Positions 1 to 10,325 of a stretch of 64,000 bases of DNA are shown one piece after another. The translations under genes and the position numbers were made by a program. Positions within the stretch are counted from its first letter, which is position 1, and every line of letters begins with the position of its first letter. The stretch is from Gammaproteobacteria bacterium (GTDB taxonomy: Bacteria > Pseudomonadota > Gammaproteobacteria > Tenderiales > Tenderiaceae), in assembly GCA_016200485.1 (NCBI GenBank), contig JACQEP010000010.1:223644-287643 (forward strand), read 5' to 3'. The notes beneath the pieces were generated by a model. That model saw only the letters and a list, made by a program, of their open reading frames with translations. It did no database searches and had not been told where the DNA came from.

Positions 1-206
1 ACAAAAAACCAGCGCTGCCAACCACCCGCGTCTGCCAGAAAACTAAACGCTGCCCCAGTATTATAGGCCAACATGAAATTCAACCCAGGAAGCAACTCCA
101 CAGGTGAATAGGGTGGCAACATAGATACCACGATATTTTTAGTGATCTGGTCAAGCGCGATCACTGCCACCGACAACCATAACCAACGCAACATACTAGA
201 ACCCAT
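1..206 (-). CDS. lspA: Lipoprotein signal peptidase LspA, N-terminal part (cut by window edge)
   Basis: The frame reads from an ATG at 206 off the left edge, so only about 68 residues are visible. It shows an N-terminal membrane segment followed by the DQITK motif and then [10 protein letters not shown], both typical of LspA, the inner-membrane aspartic peptidase (signal peptidase II) that removes signal peptides from diacylated prolipoproteins. The catalytic aspartates of the C-terminal half lie outside the window. It follows ileS on the same strand, the classical ribF-ileS-lspA order, and is separated from it by about 140 bp containing a palindrome. Identity is by motif and context. Confidence 0.93.
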   Translation of the reverse strand, partial: MGSSMLRWLWLSVAVIALDQITKNIVVSMLPPYSPVELLPGLNFMLAYNTGAAFSFLADAGGWQRWFF

Positions 207-257
207 CTCAAAATTGATTATATCGGCACGATAATACCAGGGGCACTCATTTTCATC

Positions 258-282
258 CCCTCTCCCGCCAGGCGGGAGAGGG
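258..282. repeat. CCCTCTCCC-type palindrome between ileS and lspA
   Basis: A perfect 12-bp inverted repeat (CCCTCTCCCGCC and its complement) around one central base. It belongs with the related hairpins at 3245-3376 and 27483-27562. It lies in an ileS-lspA spacer without other features and may act as a hairpin in the transcript. Confidence 0.6.
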
Positions 283-343
283 AGTAATGCATACAGCCAT
301 GTTTTTTATCTCTTTACAACGTTGAGATAGGCTCTAGTGGTCA

Positions 344-3175
344 TCAAGCAAAACGCCGCTGTTCACCGTTACCAGCGACATTCTCGACACAACGACCACA
401 CAACTCAGGATGTTCGGCATTGGTTCCCACATCGTCGCGATGATGCCAGCAGCGCACACACTTGCCATGTTCAGAGGGAGACACTTGCACCCATATTTCA
501 TCATTATTGCTCAGCGTGTAATGCGTGGTCTCTTCTGGAACAACCGTGGTGTTATGAACACGGGCATAGGAAGTGATCAACACAAACCGCAATTCATCAC
601 CTAACTTTATCAAGCGATCATGCAACTCGCGGCCACAGAACAGATCGACTTCGGCATCGAGTGAACCACCAATTCCGCCAGCAACACGTAAACGTTCCAA
701 CTCTTTCTTGACTGCTTCGCGGACTTCCAGCACCTCTGTCCAGAATTCAGCACCAAAGGCCTCTTCGTTCACGACAGGGAATTCATGCCAGGTCGCTAAA
801 AAAACGGATTCGGCACGTTTACCCGGAATATTGCTCCAGATCTCTTCGGCGGTGAAACTGAGAATTGGTGCCAACCAGCGCACCATGGCCTCGGCAATGT
901 GATACATCGCTGTTTGGCAGGAACGGCGCGCGATGCTTTCGGTTTGCGTGGTGTATTGCCGATCTTTAACGATATCGAGATAAAAACCGCCTAGATCGAC
1001 AGCGCAAAAATTATGCACATCCTGATAAATCCGGTGGAACTCATACTTGTCGTAAGCGGCTTTCACTTCCATCTGCAACAGACGCGCCCGTTGCAGCGCC
1101 CAACGATCCAGCGCCAGCATCTGATCGACCGGCACACTGTGTAGCGCCGGATCAAAGCCATTCAAATTTGAAAGCAGGAAGCGCGCCGTATTACGCATCC
1201 GGCGATATGCATCCGCCGTGCGTTTCAAAATCTCATCCGACACACTCATCTCGGCACGATAATCCGTCGCCGCGACCCACAAGCGCAGAATATCGGCGCC
1301 CAGTGAATTCGCGACTTGCTGCGGCGCGACGATATTGCCCTTGGACTTGGACATCTTTTCGCCTTTGGCATCGACAGTAAAGCCATGCGTCAACACCGCT
1401 TTGTATGGTGCTTTACCGCGCATTGCTACCGCTGTCAGCAATGACGACTGAAACCAACCACGATGCTGATCCGATCCTTCCAGATACAAATCCGCAGGCA
1501 GTTGTAATTCTGGACGTCGCTCCAGCACGGCAGCGTGGGTCACACCGGAATCAAACCAAACATCCAGCGTATCGCTCACCTTGTCATACTGCGCCGCATC
1601 GGTACCTAACAAGTCAGCGGTGTTAAGATCAAACCAGGCATCAATACCACCTTGCTCGATACGTTTGGCAACAGTCTCAACTAATTCTTCAGTCCGCGGA
1701 TGCAAGTGCCCGGTTTCCTTGTGCACAAACAAGGCAATCGGTACACCCCAGGTGCGCTGGCGCGAAACACACCAGTCCGGACGTTTGGCAACCATGCCTT
1801 CAATACGCGCCTGCCCCCAGTCGGGCAACCACTTTGAATCCTTGATCGCCTGCATCGCCTGATCGCGCAGGCCATTCTGCTCCATGCTGATAAACCACTG
1901 CGGCGTGGCGCGGAAAATTATCGGCGTTTTGTGGCGCCAGCAATGCGGATAACTGTGACGCAAGGCAGCTGCACGCACCAGCTTGCCTTTGCTCTTTAAC
2001 ACTTCAATCACTGAATCATTGGCCTTGAACACATGTTCACCGGCAAACAATTCGGTATTCGGTAGAAACTTGCCGTCACCACCCACCGGATTATCCACTT
2101 TCAAGCTGTAACGTGTACCGACCACATAGTCATCCTGACCATGGCCCGGCGCGGTATGCACCGCACCGGTACCGGCGTCGGTTGTCACGTGATCGCCAAG
2201 AATGATGGGGACTTCGCGGTTATAAAACGGATGCGCCAGCTCCAAACCTTCCAGCGCGCTGCCCTTGCTGTAAGCCACGATGCGGTAATCGTTGAATTCA
2301 TAACGTGCCATCGCGTCTTTCAGCAGTGCTTCGGCGATCACCAAACGTTCGACACCATGTTCACCTTCGCATTGAACCACGGCGTAATCCAGATCCGGAT
2401 TCAAACACACTGCTTGATTAGCAGGCAGGGTCCAGGGCGTGGTGGTCCAAATCACGACTGAAATCGGCCCCTTGCCTTCGTGTGCTTCAACGTGATGGCA
2501 ACGCTGCATGAAGGCCACATCATCCAGCACCGTGAAGCGCACGTCGATGGCAGGCGATGTTTTGTCTTCGTATTCAACTTCCGCTTCCGCCAATGCCGAA
2601 CCGCAATCGACACACCAATGCACTGGCTTACTGCCTTTGTGCAAATGGCCGTTTTTCACAATGCGGCCCAAGCTGCGAACAATATCCGCTTCGAATTTAT
2701 AATCCATGGTGAGATAAGGATTATCCCAATCACCGATCACGCCCAGGCGTTTGAAGTCTTCGCGCTGCTGACTCACTTGTTCCTGAGCATAACTGCGACA
2801 GGCCTGACGAAAAGTTTTGGCATCAACCTTGTAGCCTGCCTTGCCGACTTTCTTTTCGACCTGCAATTCGATGGGCAGGCCATGACAATCCCAACCCGGC
2901 ACATAGGGCGCATCGAGGCCGCTCATCGCTTTGGATTTGACGATAATATCCTTCAACACCTTGTTCACGGCATGACCGATGTGAATCTGGCCGTTGGCAT
3001 AGGGCGGGCCGTCATGCAGGATGAATTTATCGCGACGGTCGCCCGCTGCACGCAACTTGCCGTAGAGATCCATCGCCTGCCATTGTTTTACCATTTCCGG
3101 TTCGCGATTCGGCAAACTTGCCTTCATCGGAAATTCGGTATTGGGCAAGTTCAAGGTATGTTTGTAATCCGCCAT
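344..3175 (-). CDS. ileS: Isoleucyl-tRNA synthetase
   Basis: 943 residues, the usual length for bacterial IleRS. It charges tRNA-Ile with isoleucine in the cytoplasm and edits valine. Visible motifs are the class I HIGH signature (HIGH, residues about 65-68, after GPPYANGQI), the editing-domain region with [11 protein letters not shown], and KMSKS in [10 protein letters not shown] near residue 605. The C-terminal zinc finger has two CxxC pairs (CVRC...CGRC). The ATG at 3175 gives the canonical N-terminus. It lies between ribF (upstream) and lspA (downstream) on the minus strand; the spacers on both sides carry palindromic repeats. It looks intact. Confidence 0.98.
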   Translation of the reverse strand: MADYKHTLNLPNTEFPMKASLPNREPEMVKQWQAMDLYGKLRAAGDRRDKFILHDGPPYANGQIHIGHAVNKVLKDIIVKSKAMSGLDAPYVPGWDCHGLPIELQVEKKVGKAGYKVDAKTFRQACRSYAQEQVSQQREDFKRLGVIGDWDNPYLTMDYKFEADIVRSLGRIVKNGHLHKGSKPVHWCVDCGSALAEAEVEYEDKTSPAIDVRFTVLDDVAFMQRCHHVEAHEGKGPISVVIWTTTPWTLPANQAVCLNPDLDYAVVQCEGEHGVERLVIAEALLKDAMARYEFNDYRIVAYSKGSALEGLELAHPFYNREVPIILGDHVTTDAGTGAVHTAPGHGQDDYVVGTRYSLKVDNPVGGDGKFLPNTELFAGEHVFKANDSVIEVLKSKGKLVRAAALRHSYPHCWRHKTPIIFRATPQWFISMEQNGLRDQAMQAIKDSKWLPDWGQARIEGMVAKRPDWCVSRQRTWGVPIALFVHKETGHLHPRTEELVETVAKRIEQGGIDAWFDLNTADLLGTDAAQYDKVSDTLDVWFDSGVTHAAVLERRPELQLPADLYLEGSDQHRGWFQSSLLTAVAMRGKAPYKAVLTHGFTVDAKGEKMSKSKGNIVAPQQVANSLGADILRLWVAATDYRAEMSVSDEILKRTADAYRRMRNTARFLLSNLNGFDPALHSVPVDQMLALDRWALQRARLLQMEVKAAYDKYEFHRIYQDVHNFCAVDLGGFYLDIVKDRQYTTQTESIARRSCQTAMYHIAEAMVRWLAPILSFTAEEIWSNIPGKRAESVFLATWHEFPVVNEEAFGAEFWTEVLEVREAVKKELERLRVAGGIGGSLDAEVDLFCGRELHDRLIKLGDELRFVLITSYARVHNTTVVPEETTHYTLSNNDEIWVQVSPSEHGKCVRCWHHRDDVGTNAEHPELCGRCVENVAGNGEQRRFA

Positions 3176-3244
3176 CGTGTGCTCTTCAAATTAAAAAATT
3201 CAATCATCATGGTGCGCACGGCGCACCCTACATTAATTTACAAT

Positions 3245-3376
3245 CCCTTCTCCCAGAGGGAGAAGGTTAGGGTGAGGGGATAAAACAAATTTACCCCCTC
3301 ACCCCCGGCAACTGCTCCATGCGTTGCCCTACCTCGTGCATCCATGCACTCGCCGCCCTCTCCCTGAGGGAGAGGG
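3245..3376. repeat. Composite hairpin repeat between ribF and ileS
   Basis: This spacer consists almost entirely of inverted repeats. They are a CCTTCTCCC/GGGAGAAGG hairpin (3245-3266), a GGTGAGGGG...CCCCTCACC pair (about 3271-3304), a GTGCATCCATGCAC palindrome near 3336-3349, and a CCCTCTCCC/GGGAGAGGG hairpin (3356-3376). The outer two hairpins recur in the same arrangement at 27483-27562. The CATCCATG palindrome recurs inside the element at 6077-6481. It has no coding content. Confidence 0.7.
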
Positions 3377-3389
3377 GGTCGAAATTTTT

Positions 3390-4355
3390 TCATTTAATTT
3401 GTAATTGCCGATCATTACCAGGCGTTGAATCCATCGCAAAATACGCCCGCGCAGTTTCCGCATCCCGCACAATCTGCGCCTTAAGTGCTTCCAGCGATTC
3501 AAACCGCTTTTCATCACGTAGCTTCTTCAAAAACGCGACTTCGACATAGCGACCGTATAAATCACCGCTGAAATTTAACAAATGCACTTCCAACAAACTT
3601 CGCGTGCCATCTACCGTCGGCCGGATACCAACATTGGCGACGCCCGGTTGCGGCTCACCTTCTACACCAAACATCTCCACTGCAAACACGCCCTGCACCG
3701 GTGTTACTTTGCGGTGCAAATAAAGATTAGCGGTAGGAAAACCTATCGTCCGACCGCGCTGATCACCACGCGCCACGCGACCCGTCATGCGATAACTGCG
3801 CCCCAGCAATTTTTCCGCCGTCGCCATATCACCCGCCACTAGCGCCTGACGAATACGCGTGCTGCTCACCCGCTCACCGTCAATATTAAAACTGTGCATG
3901 TTCACGACTTGAAAGCCGTGCCGCTCACCTGCCGCCTGCAACGAGGCAAAGTCGCCCTGGCGTTGATGACCAAAACGAAAATCATCGCCAACCGCAACAT
4001 AACGCGCATCCAAGCCCTGCACCAACACACGTTCGATAAAATCAGCAGCCGGCATTTGCGCCAACTGTTCATTAAACGGCAACACCAACACCCGATCCAC
4101 CGAATAACGCCGTAAGGCCTGCAATTTCTCGCGTAGCCGCATCAAGCGCGGCGGCGTATTGGCACCCAAAAAATATTCCTGTGGCTGTGGTTCAAACATC
4201 ACCACCAGCGTCGGCACATTCAACTTGCCCCCAGCCTCCGCCAATTGCCCCAGCACCGCCTGATGCCCCAGATGCACACCATCGAAATTGCCGATGCTCA
4301 GCACGCAGCCGCGATGGCGTGGCCGCAAACCATGCAGACCGCGAATTAATTCCAT
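3390..4355 (-). CDS. ribF: Bifunctional riboflavin kinase / FAD synthetase
   Basis: 321 residues from the ATG at 4355 (MELIRGLHGLRP). A longer in-frame extension to 4616 overlaps murJ and has no homologous character, so the shorter start is preferred. The N-terminal nucleotidyltransferase domain shows GNFDGVHLGHQ. The C-terminal riboflavin kinase domain shows GRTIGFPTANL and the NVGIRPTV segment. The enzyme phosphorylates riboflavin to FMN and adenylylates it to FAD. It lies 38 bp downstream of murJ and upstream of ileS in the usual murJ-ribF-ileS-lspA cluster. No FMN riboswitch is visible upstream. Confidence 0.96.
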   Translation of the reverse strand: MELIRGLHGLRPRHRGCVLSIGNFDGVHLGHQAVLGQLAEAGGKLNVPTLVVMFEPQPQEYFLGANTPPRLMRLREKLQALRRYSVDRVLVLPFNEQLAQMPAADFIERVLVQGLDARYVAVGDDFRFGHQRQGDFASLQAAGERHGFQVVNMHSFNIDGERVSSTRIRQALVAGDMATAEKLLGRSYRMTGRVARGDQRGRTIGFPTANLYLHRKVTPVQGVFAVEMFGVEGEPQPGVANVGIRPTVDGTRSLLEVHLLNFSGDLYGRYVEVAFLKKLRDEKRFESLEALKAQIVRDAETARAYFAMDSTPGNDRQLQIK

Positions 4356-4393
4356 CGCTTTAGTCCTGAAAAATAGGCTGGAAAGTATAACAT

Positions 4394-5962
4394 TTACGCC
4401 CGCTTCCGCCTCCCCAGCAAGCCCGATAGATTCACGCCCAGCAAATGCAGCGTCACCCCATACACCAGCAATGCCGCACCCACCCATAACCCAAGGTTCT
4501 GGCCCCTCTGTGCTGCATTCCAGGTCGCCCATTGTTCCAGCCCGGGCACCCCAAACAGCAACAGCGCCGCCATCGCCCCGTTGGCCAATAACATCTGCCC
4601 CCAGAGCCGTTTCCAACCGGCCTGCGGTTGATAAATATCCTCACGCCGCAAGGCACGGTACAACTGCCAGACATTGACATAGCCCGCCAACGCCGTCGCC
4701 AGCGCCAATCCCGCATGCGGCGCTGGCAAATGCAGCAGAATCATGGGCACGACCACCAGCAGGTTAAAACCCATGTTCACCGCAATCGAGATCATGGCAA
4801 AGCGCACTGGCGTGCGCGTGTCCTGACGGGCATAAAAACCAGGCGCCAACACCTTCACCAGCATGAACGACAGCAAACCAAAGGAATAGGTAATCAGGCT
4901 GTAATTCGACATTTCCAGGTCATGCCGGGTAAATTCGCCGTAATAAAACAGCGTTGCCAGCAAGGGGCCAGACAACACCATCAACCCGACCGTCGCTGGG
5001 ATACCAATCAGCATCACCCAGCGCATCCCCCAATCCAGGGTTTGCGAAAATTCTGCCGCAGAACGCTCGGCCACATTGCGCGACAGGCTCGGCAGGATCA
5101 CCGTCCCCAACGCCACGCCGATCACGCCCAACGGCAATTCCACCAACCGATCCGAGTAATACAACCACGACACGCTGCCGCTGATCATGAACGAAGCGAT
5201 GATGGTGTTGAGCAACAAATTGATCTGCGACACGGATGAGCCAAAAATCGACGGCAACATGAGACTAATCACCCGCCGCACGCCGGAATCGCGCCAGCCC
5301 CAACGCGGCCAACGCAATAGGCCAATCTTGCGCAACGCCGGAAATTGCAGCACCAGCTGTAAAATACCGCCGAAAAACACGCTCCAGGCCACGGCCATGA
5401 TTGGCTCATCCAGCAGCGGCGCCAGCCACAGGGTGCCACTGATCATGGAGATGTTCAGAAACGTCGGCATCAACGCCGGGATGGTAAACCGGCCATAACT
5501 ATTGAGCACCGCCCCCGCCAGTGCCGAGAGCGAGACCAATAAAATATAGGGGAACGTCACCCGTAACAGCGCGCTGGCGAGATCGAACTTGCCGCCCTCA
5601 TCAATAAATCCCGGGGCAAAGGCCATGATCAACACTGGCGCCGCCGCCACGCCAACGATCATAATTAGCGTCAGCACCCCAAACAGGGTGCCGGCCACAC
5701 GCTCGACCAGGTGCTGGACCTCGGTCTCACCGCGCTGGGTGCGGTATTCCGATAACACCGGGATGAAGGCCTGGGACAACGCCCCCTCGGCCGTGATCCG
5801 CCGCAACAGATTGGGGATTTTAAAGGCGACGAAGAAGGCGTCGGCCTCGGCACTGGCACCGAACATCCGGGCCATGGCCACGTCACGGATATAGCCCAGC
5901 ACCCGCGACAACATGGTTAGCATGCCCACCTTGGCAGTGGATTTGGCCAGCGATTTACTCAT
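4394..5962 (-). CDS. murJ: Lipid II flippase MurJ (MviN)
   Basis: 522 residues with about 14 hydrophobic segments spread over the whole length, as expected for this MOP-superfamily flippase, which moves lipid II across the inner membrane for peptidoglycan synthesis. The N-terminus contains RVLGYIRDVAMARMFGAS and then AFFVAFKIPNLLRR, a hallmark of MurJ. The ATG at 5962 fits the family N-terminus. It is first in the minus-strand run murJ-ribF-ileS-lspA. Its upstream region is the repeat element at 6077-6481. Confidence 0.96.
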   Translation of the reverse strand: MSKSLAKSTAKVGMLTMLSRVLGYIRDVAMARMFGASAEADAFFVAFKIPNLLRRITAEGALSQAFIPVLSEYRTQRGETEVQHLVERVAGTLFGVLTLIMIVGVAAAPVLIMAFAPGFIDEGGKFDLASALLRVTFPYILLVSLSALAGAVLNSYGRFTIPALMPTFLNISMISGTLWLAPLLDEPIMAVAWSVFFGGILQLVLQFPALRKIGLLRWPRWGWRDSGVRRVISLMLPSIFGSSVSQINLLLNTIIASFMISGSVSWLYYSDRLVELPLGVIGVALGTVILPSLSRNVAERSAAEFSQTLDWGMRWVMLIGIPATVGLMVLSGPLLATLFYYGEFTRHDLEMSNYSLITYSFGLLSFMLVKVLAPGFYARQDTRTPVRFAMISIAVNMGFNLLVVVPMILLHLPAPHAGLALATALAGYVNVWQLYRALRREDIYQPQAGWKRLWGQMLLANGAMAALLLFGVPGLEQWATWNAAQRGQNLGLWVGAALLVYGVTLHLLGVNLSGLLGRRKRA

Positions 5963-6076
5963 AATCCCTTGAATTTACCTCATTCCCTGCCAAAGCGCCG
6001 CAAAAACAAGGGATTGTAGCGGGTACTCAAACTAAATACACGCCGCACAATCTATCCCGTTACCCCGCTCCTCGAA

Positions 6077-6481
6077 CATAGGTACCTACACAAGTCACGA
6101 CTCGGCATTATGCCCACCACCCACCCCTTCGGGGCACCCCTCGGAGGGGAGAATCTGCCCCTCTCCTTGGATAAGGGTGAGGAGGGAAAAGGAAAAGGTC
6201 CAGTGGACCTTTTCCCCTCCGAACGGGTGCGAAAATTCGCACCCTGGGCGGGATGTGGACGCGAAACGGACGCGAGTGCATGGATGCACGAGGTACGAGC
6301 CCATGGATGGGCGAGGTAGACTGCGCCGGGAGCTGGCAGTCGAGGGCAACGCATGGCCGCTTCGGGCATCCATGCCCTCTCGCGGCATTTGTACATCCAT
6401 GTACTTCAGAGCAGTTGCCGAGGATGGTTGAAGACGGTGACAGAATACATGCTCATCGTGACTTGTGTAGATACCTATGCT
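6077..6481. repeat. About 400-bp composite element with terminal inverted repeats
   Basis: The ends are a 24-bp inverted repeat with one mismatch (6077-6100 against 6458-6481). Inside lie several perfect small palindromes: a 12-bp stem at 6191-6215, GGGTGCGAA/TTCGCACCC at 6225-6244, and four palindromes sharing a CATGGATG or CATCCATG core with different complementary arms, near 6274, 6298, 6366 and 6391. No convincing reading frame is present; frames that stay open encode low-complexity peptides with no start or family character. It occupies the murJ-rpsT divergent spacer (5963-6617). A target-site duplication is not evident. Confidence 0.6.
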
Positions 6482-6530
6482 CCCCCAGGCAGGAAGAGGC
6501 AAAAACTCTTTACCAACACGCCATTGGACG

Positions 6531-6559
6531 TTGACAAAAGGGCTCAAATCGGGGATATT
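6531..6559 (+). promoter_or_regulatory. Sigma-70-type promoter for rpsT
   Basis: TTGACA (6531-6536), a 17-bp spacer and GATATT (6554-6559). The predicted start near 6566 gives a leader of about 50 nt to rpsT. Confidence 0.6.
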
Positions 6560-6617
6560 ACCGGCCCTTCGACCCTCGAATGGTCACGATAGACAGAATT
6601 TTGTAAGGAGCTTTACC

Positions 6618-6878
6618 TTGGCTAATACCGCACAAGCAAAGAAACGCGCCCGTCAGGCCGAAAAACACCGTGAGCTGAACTCCAGCCAGCGTTCGACGCT
6701 GCGCACCGCTATTAAAAAGGCTGTGGGCGCCATCAAGGCCGGCAACAAGACCGAAGCCACTGCTGCCTACCAGGCCGCCGTCCCGGTCATCGACTCTATG
6801 GCACGTAAGGGCCTGATCCACATGAACAAGGCTGCCCGCCACAAGAGCCGCCTGAACCAGCACCTCAAGGCGCTGTAA
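6618..6878 (+). CDS. rpsT: 30S ribosomal protein S20 (TTG start)
   Basis: 86 residues, basic and Ala/Lys-rich, beginning (M)ANTAQAKKRARQAEKHRELN and ending LNQHLKAL, matching S20, which binds the 5' domain of 16S rRNA. The start is TTG at 6618, seven bases after AAGGAG (6605-6610). E. coli rpsT also uses UUG, which is tied to its translational autoregulation, so that feature appears to be conserved. A longer in-frame extension upstream carries repeat-derived sequence and is not native. The gene is monocistronic, with a promoter at 6531-6559 and a terminator at 6906-6932. Confidence 0.97.
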   Translation: MANTAQAKKRARQAEKHRELNSSQRSTLRTAIKKAVGAIKAGNKTEATAAYQAAVPVIDSMARKGLIHMNKAARHKSRLNQHLKAL

Positions 6879-6905
6879 TTCAGAGAAAAGGTAAAAGATC
6901 AAAGT

Positions 6906-6932
6906 AAAAAGCCGACTGAGTGTCGGCTTTTT
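6906..6932 (+). terminator. Rho-independent terminator after rpsT
   Basis: GCCGAC/GTCGGC stem with a short loop, flanked by A5 and T5, so it may work in both directions. It sits between convergent rpsT and proB. Confidence 0.85.
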
Positions 6933-6993
6933 CGCTTCTGTGAAAGGCGCCACACGCCTCTTACCTTTCCCCTTTTATCTTTTATCTGATCTT

Positions 6994-8124
6994 TTACATC
7001 AACACCAAGTTATCGCGGTGGATCAGCTCCAGCTCGTCCACGTAACCGAGGATTGACTCAATCCGCTCACTCGCCTGCCCCATGATCTTGCGGGTCTCAT
7101 CGGCGCTGTAATTCACCAGACCGCGGGCGATCTCCTTGCCAGCCGCATTCTGACAAACCACCAGTTCGCCCCGGCCAAATTCACCATCGACCGCCCTCAC
7201 CCCCACTGCCAGCAGACTGCGGCCGGACTCGCACAGCACCTTCACTGCGCCATCATCCAGGGTCAAACGACCCGTGAGCTTCATATGCCCCGCCATCCAG
7301 CGCTTACGGGCGGCCAAGGGCTGACGACCAGGCAACAGCAGGGTACCGATCTCCTCGCCTGCAGCGATCTTCTGCAGCACGCCAGACTCGCGGCCAGGGG
7401 CAATCAAGGTCGCCGTCCCGGACCGGGCCGCGCGCTCTGCTGCCTTGACCTTGGTCACCATCCCACCCCGGCCCAGCGAACCCACCCCACCACCGGAGGC
7501 CATTCGAATCAGATCAGGATCACCCGCCTGCCGTTCACGAATAAACACCGCATTCGGATTTTGGCGCGGATCGCTCTCATACATACCGGCCTGATCGGTC
7601 AGCAGCACCAGCAATTCGGCCTCGACCAGATTCCCCACCAGCGCCGCCAGTGTATCGTTGTCGCCAAAGCGAATCTCGTCCACCGCCACGGTATCGTTTT
7701 CATTGATCACCGGCACCACACCCAGATCAAGCAGGGTGCGCAAGGTACTCCGGGCGTTGAGATAACGACGGCGATCCGCCAGATCCTCATGGGTCAGCAA
7801 CACCTGCGCGGTGTGTATGGCAAAGCGTTGAAAATAAGACTCGTAGGCCTGCACCAAGCCCATCTGTCCGACGGCAGCCGCGGCCTGTAACTGGTGCAAT
7901 TCACGAGGACGCGTCTTCCAGCCAAGACGCTTCATGCCTTCAGCGACGGCACCGGAAGACACCAGCACCACCTGCGCACCGGACTGGCGTAGCGCCGCGA
8001 TCTGTTCGACCCAGGCAGCAATGATTTCGTGATTTAAACCGCGGCCATCATTCGTGACCAGAGAACTGCCGACCTTCACCACCCAGCGGCGCGATTTACC
8101 CAAGCGTTGGCGATTGTCAGTCAT
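6994..8124 (-). CDS. proB: Glutamate 5-kinase with PUA domain
   Basis: 376 residues. It phosphorylates glutamate to gamma-glutamyl phosphate, the first step of proline synthesis, and is usually feedback-inhibited by proline. The amino-acid kinase domain begins [13 protein letters not shown] and contains [10 protein letters not shown] and [21 protein letters not shown] domain follows from about residue 275 ([11 protein letters not shown]...[15 protein letters not shown]). The length matches the E. coli type. It lies downstream of obgE on the same strand, separated by 170 bp containing a strong palindrome (8240-8270); obgE-proB adjacency is common in Gammaproteobacteria. Confidence 0.97.
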   Translation of the reverse strand: MTDNRQRLGKSRRWVVKVGSSLVTNDGRGLNHEIIAAWVEQIAALRQSGAQVVLVSSGAVAEGMKRLGWKTRPRELHQLQAAAAVGQMGLVQAYESYFQRFAIHTAQVLLTHEDLADRRRYLNARSTLRTLLDLGVVPVINENDTVAVDEIRFGDNDTLAALVGNLVEAELLVLLTDQAGMYESDPRQNPNAVFIRERQAGDPDLIRMASGGGVGSLGRGGMVTKVKAAERAARSGTATLIAPGRESGVLQKIAAGEEIGTLLLPGRQPLAARKRWMAGHMKLTGRLTLDDGAVKVLCESGRSLLAVGVRAVDGEFGRGELVVCQNAAGKEIARGLVNYSADETRKIMGQASERIESILGYVDELELIHRDNLVLM

Positions 8125-8239
8125 GAATCAATCTCAAAATGTTTAAAAACCAGTTAAATCGCGCCAGCAAAACCAGCGACTTTGACCGAGCACCCCAAAA
8201 CCACGAGCCATTCGACAACGGTCAGTGACACAAAACTAT

Positions 8240-8270
8240 TATCCCCTCCTCCTTAAAGGAGGAGGGGATA
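8240..8270. repeat. ATCCCCTCCTCC palindrome between obgE and proB
   Basis: A 15-bp perfect inverted repeat with a single-base loop. A second copy of the same palindrome lies at 59487-59522. It lies in transcribed spacer and could form a stable hairpin. Confidence 0.65.
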
Positions 8271-8294
8271 AAAATCAAAGTTCGTTAGCCTCGC

Positions 8295-9359
<1,065 letters not shown>

Positions 9360-9387
9360 TTATTAAAAAAGTTATTAAAAAAGCATA

Positions 9388-9480
9388 AACCGCCAAGGGC
9401 GCTAAGGACGCCAAGAAAAACAAAATCACTGATCGCCTGCTGATACATTTTTCTTTGCGCCCTTAGCGGCCTTCGCGGTT
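9388..9480. repeat. Imperfect long inverted repeat of AAGGNCGC-type modules
   Basis: Two arms of about 33 nt (9388-9420 and 9448-9480), complementary with a few mismatches, start AACCGC and end AAGAAAAA. Inside each arm a short unit of the type CTAAGG-CGC is repeated. It lies between rpmA and obgE. A different-sequence element with the same architecture lies at 43925-44059. Confidence 0.65.
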
Positions 9481-9505
9481 ACAAATCCAGAAAACCCAAC
9501 CACAA

Positions 9506-9533
9506 ACAAAAAGCCCCGTCGTGGACGGGGCTC
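9506..9533 (-). terminator. Terminator of the rplU-rpmA operon
   Basis: On the minus strand an AGCCCCGTC stem with a 3-nt loop is followed by a T run, 25 bp past the rpmA stop. Confidence 0.85.
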
Positions 9534-9558
9534 GGATATTACTTTTGTGACATCTAAA

Positions 9559-9816
9559 TCAAGCCGGAACCACGCTCACAAATTTGCGACGCGCCGGGCC
9601 TTTGACTTCGAACACGACTGTGCCATCTGATTTGGCGAACAAGGTGTGGTCATTACCACAACCCACATTCACCCCGGGGTGGAAACGGGTGCCGCGTTGA
9701 CGCACCAGAATGTTACCGGCCAACACGAACTGGCCACCAAAACGCTTCACGCCTAAGCGTTTCGCTTCTGAGTCGCGACCGTTGCGGCTACTACCGCCTG
9801 CCTTTTTATGTGCCAT
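9559..9816 (-). CDS. rpmA: 50S ribosomal protein L27
   Basis: 85 residues starting [16 protein letters not shown] and containing the conserved [20 protein letters not shown] segment. L27 lies near the peptidyl-transferase centre, its N-terminus reaching the P-site tRNA. The N-terminus has no cleavable extension of the Firmicutes type. It is the second gene of the rplU-rpmA operon, 28 bp after rplU, with an AGGAG ribosome binding site. Confidence 0.98.
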   Translation of the reverse strand: MAHKKAGGSSRNGRDSEAKRLGVKRFGGQFVLAGNILVRQRGTRFHPGVNVGCGNDHTLFAKSDGTVVFEVKGPARRKFVSVVPA

Positions 9817-9844
9817 GGCTTTCTACTCCTAAACTAATCTGCGA

Positions 9845-10156
9845 TTAACCAGCGATGCCGGTAATCTGCAATTCGGTGTAATCCTGACGGTGACCCGTCT
9901 GCTTTTGATGATGCTTACGGCGACGGAACTTGACGATCTTGATCTTCTCGCCACGACCGTGAGCCTTAACGGTAGCAGTCACTTTGCCGCCAGCCACAAA
10001 GGGCGCGCCAATCTTGACCTTATCTCCGTCAGCAACCATCAAAACCTTATCCAGCTCAACGCTGGCACCGGCTTCAGCCGGCAATTTTTCAACACGCACC
10101 ACATCGCCTTCAGCGACGCGATACTGCTTTCCACCCGTAACAATGACAGCGTACAT
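9845..10156 (-). CDS. rplU: 50S ribosomal protein L21
   Basis: 103 residues from the ATG at 10156 ([18 protein letters not shown]), the exact family length; an in-frame extension to 10222 is rejected because it runs into the promoter. It contains [15 protein letters not shown] near the C-terminus, the conserved rRNA-binding part. It is the first gene of rplU-rpmA, transcribed divergently from ispB, as in E. coli. Confidence 0.98.
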   Translation of the reverse strand: MYAVIVTGGKQYRVAEGDVVRVEKLPAEAGASVELDKVLMVADGDKVKIGAPFVAGGKVTATVKAHGRGEKIKIVKFRRRKHHQKQTGHRQDYTELQITGIAG

Positions 10157-10237
10157 GCCGTACTCTCCAAAAACCGTTGTTGCTCTAGCGCCATATTCGG
10201 CTAGGCGTGATATGGTACCCAAACCAAAGAACGCGCA

Positions 10238-10266
10238 ATTTTAGCCGTCTTCGGGCCCCGCGTCAA
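10238..10266 (-). promoter_or_regulatory. Sigma-70-type promoter for rplU-rpmA
   Basis: On the minus strand TTGACG (10261-10266), a 17-bp spacer and TAAAAT (10238-10243), about 80 bp upstream of rplU. Confidence 0.65.
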
Positions 10267-10325
10267 ACCCAAAACATTCCCTTGCTGTCTTGTAAGCCAT
10301 GGGCATTCACTTCTAAAATGGGCAA

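Noticed and set aside
2480..3283. A 267-codon plus-strand frame opposite ileS
   Set aside because: It is the antisense shadow of a certain gene, lacks a ribosome binding site and has no protein-family character.
3240..3380. CRISPR-like array because of repeated CCCTCTCCC units
   Set aside because: The units are palindromes of unequal spacing with no unique spacers and no cas genes nearby.
6110..6592. Several overlapping frames of 60-150 codons in the murJ-rpsT spacer
   Set aside because: All run through the palindromic element and give repeat-type peptides without a start context.
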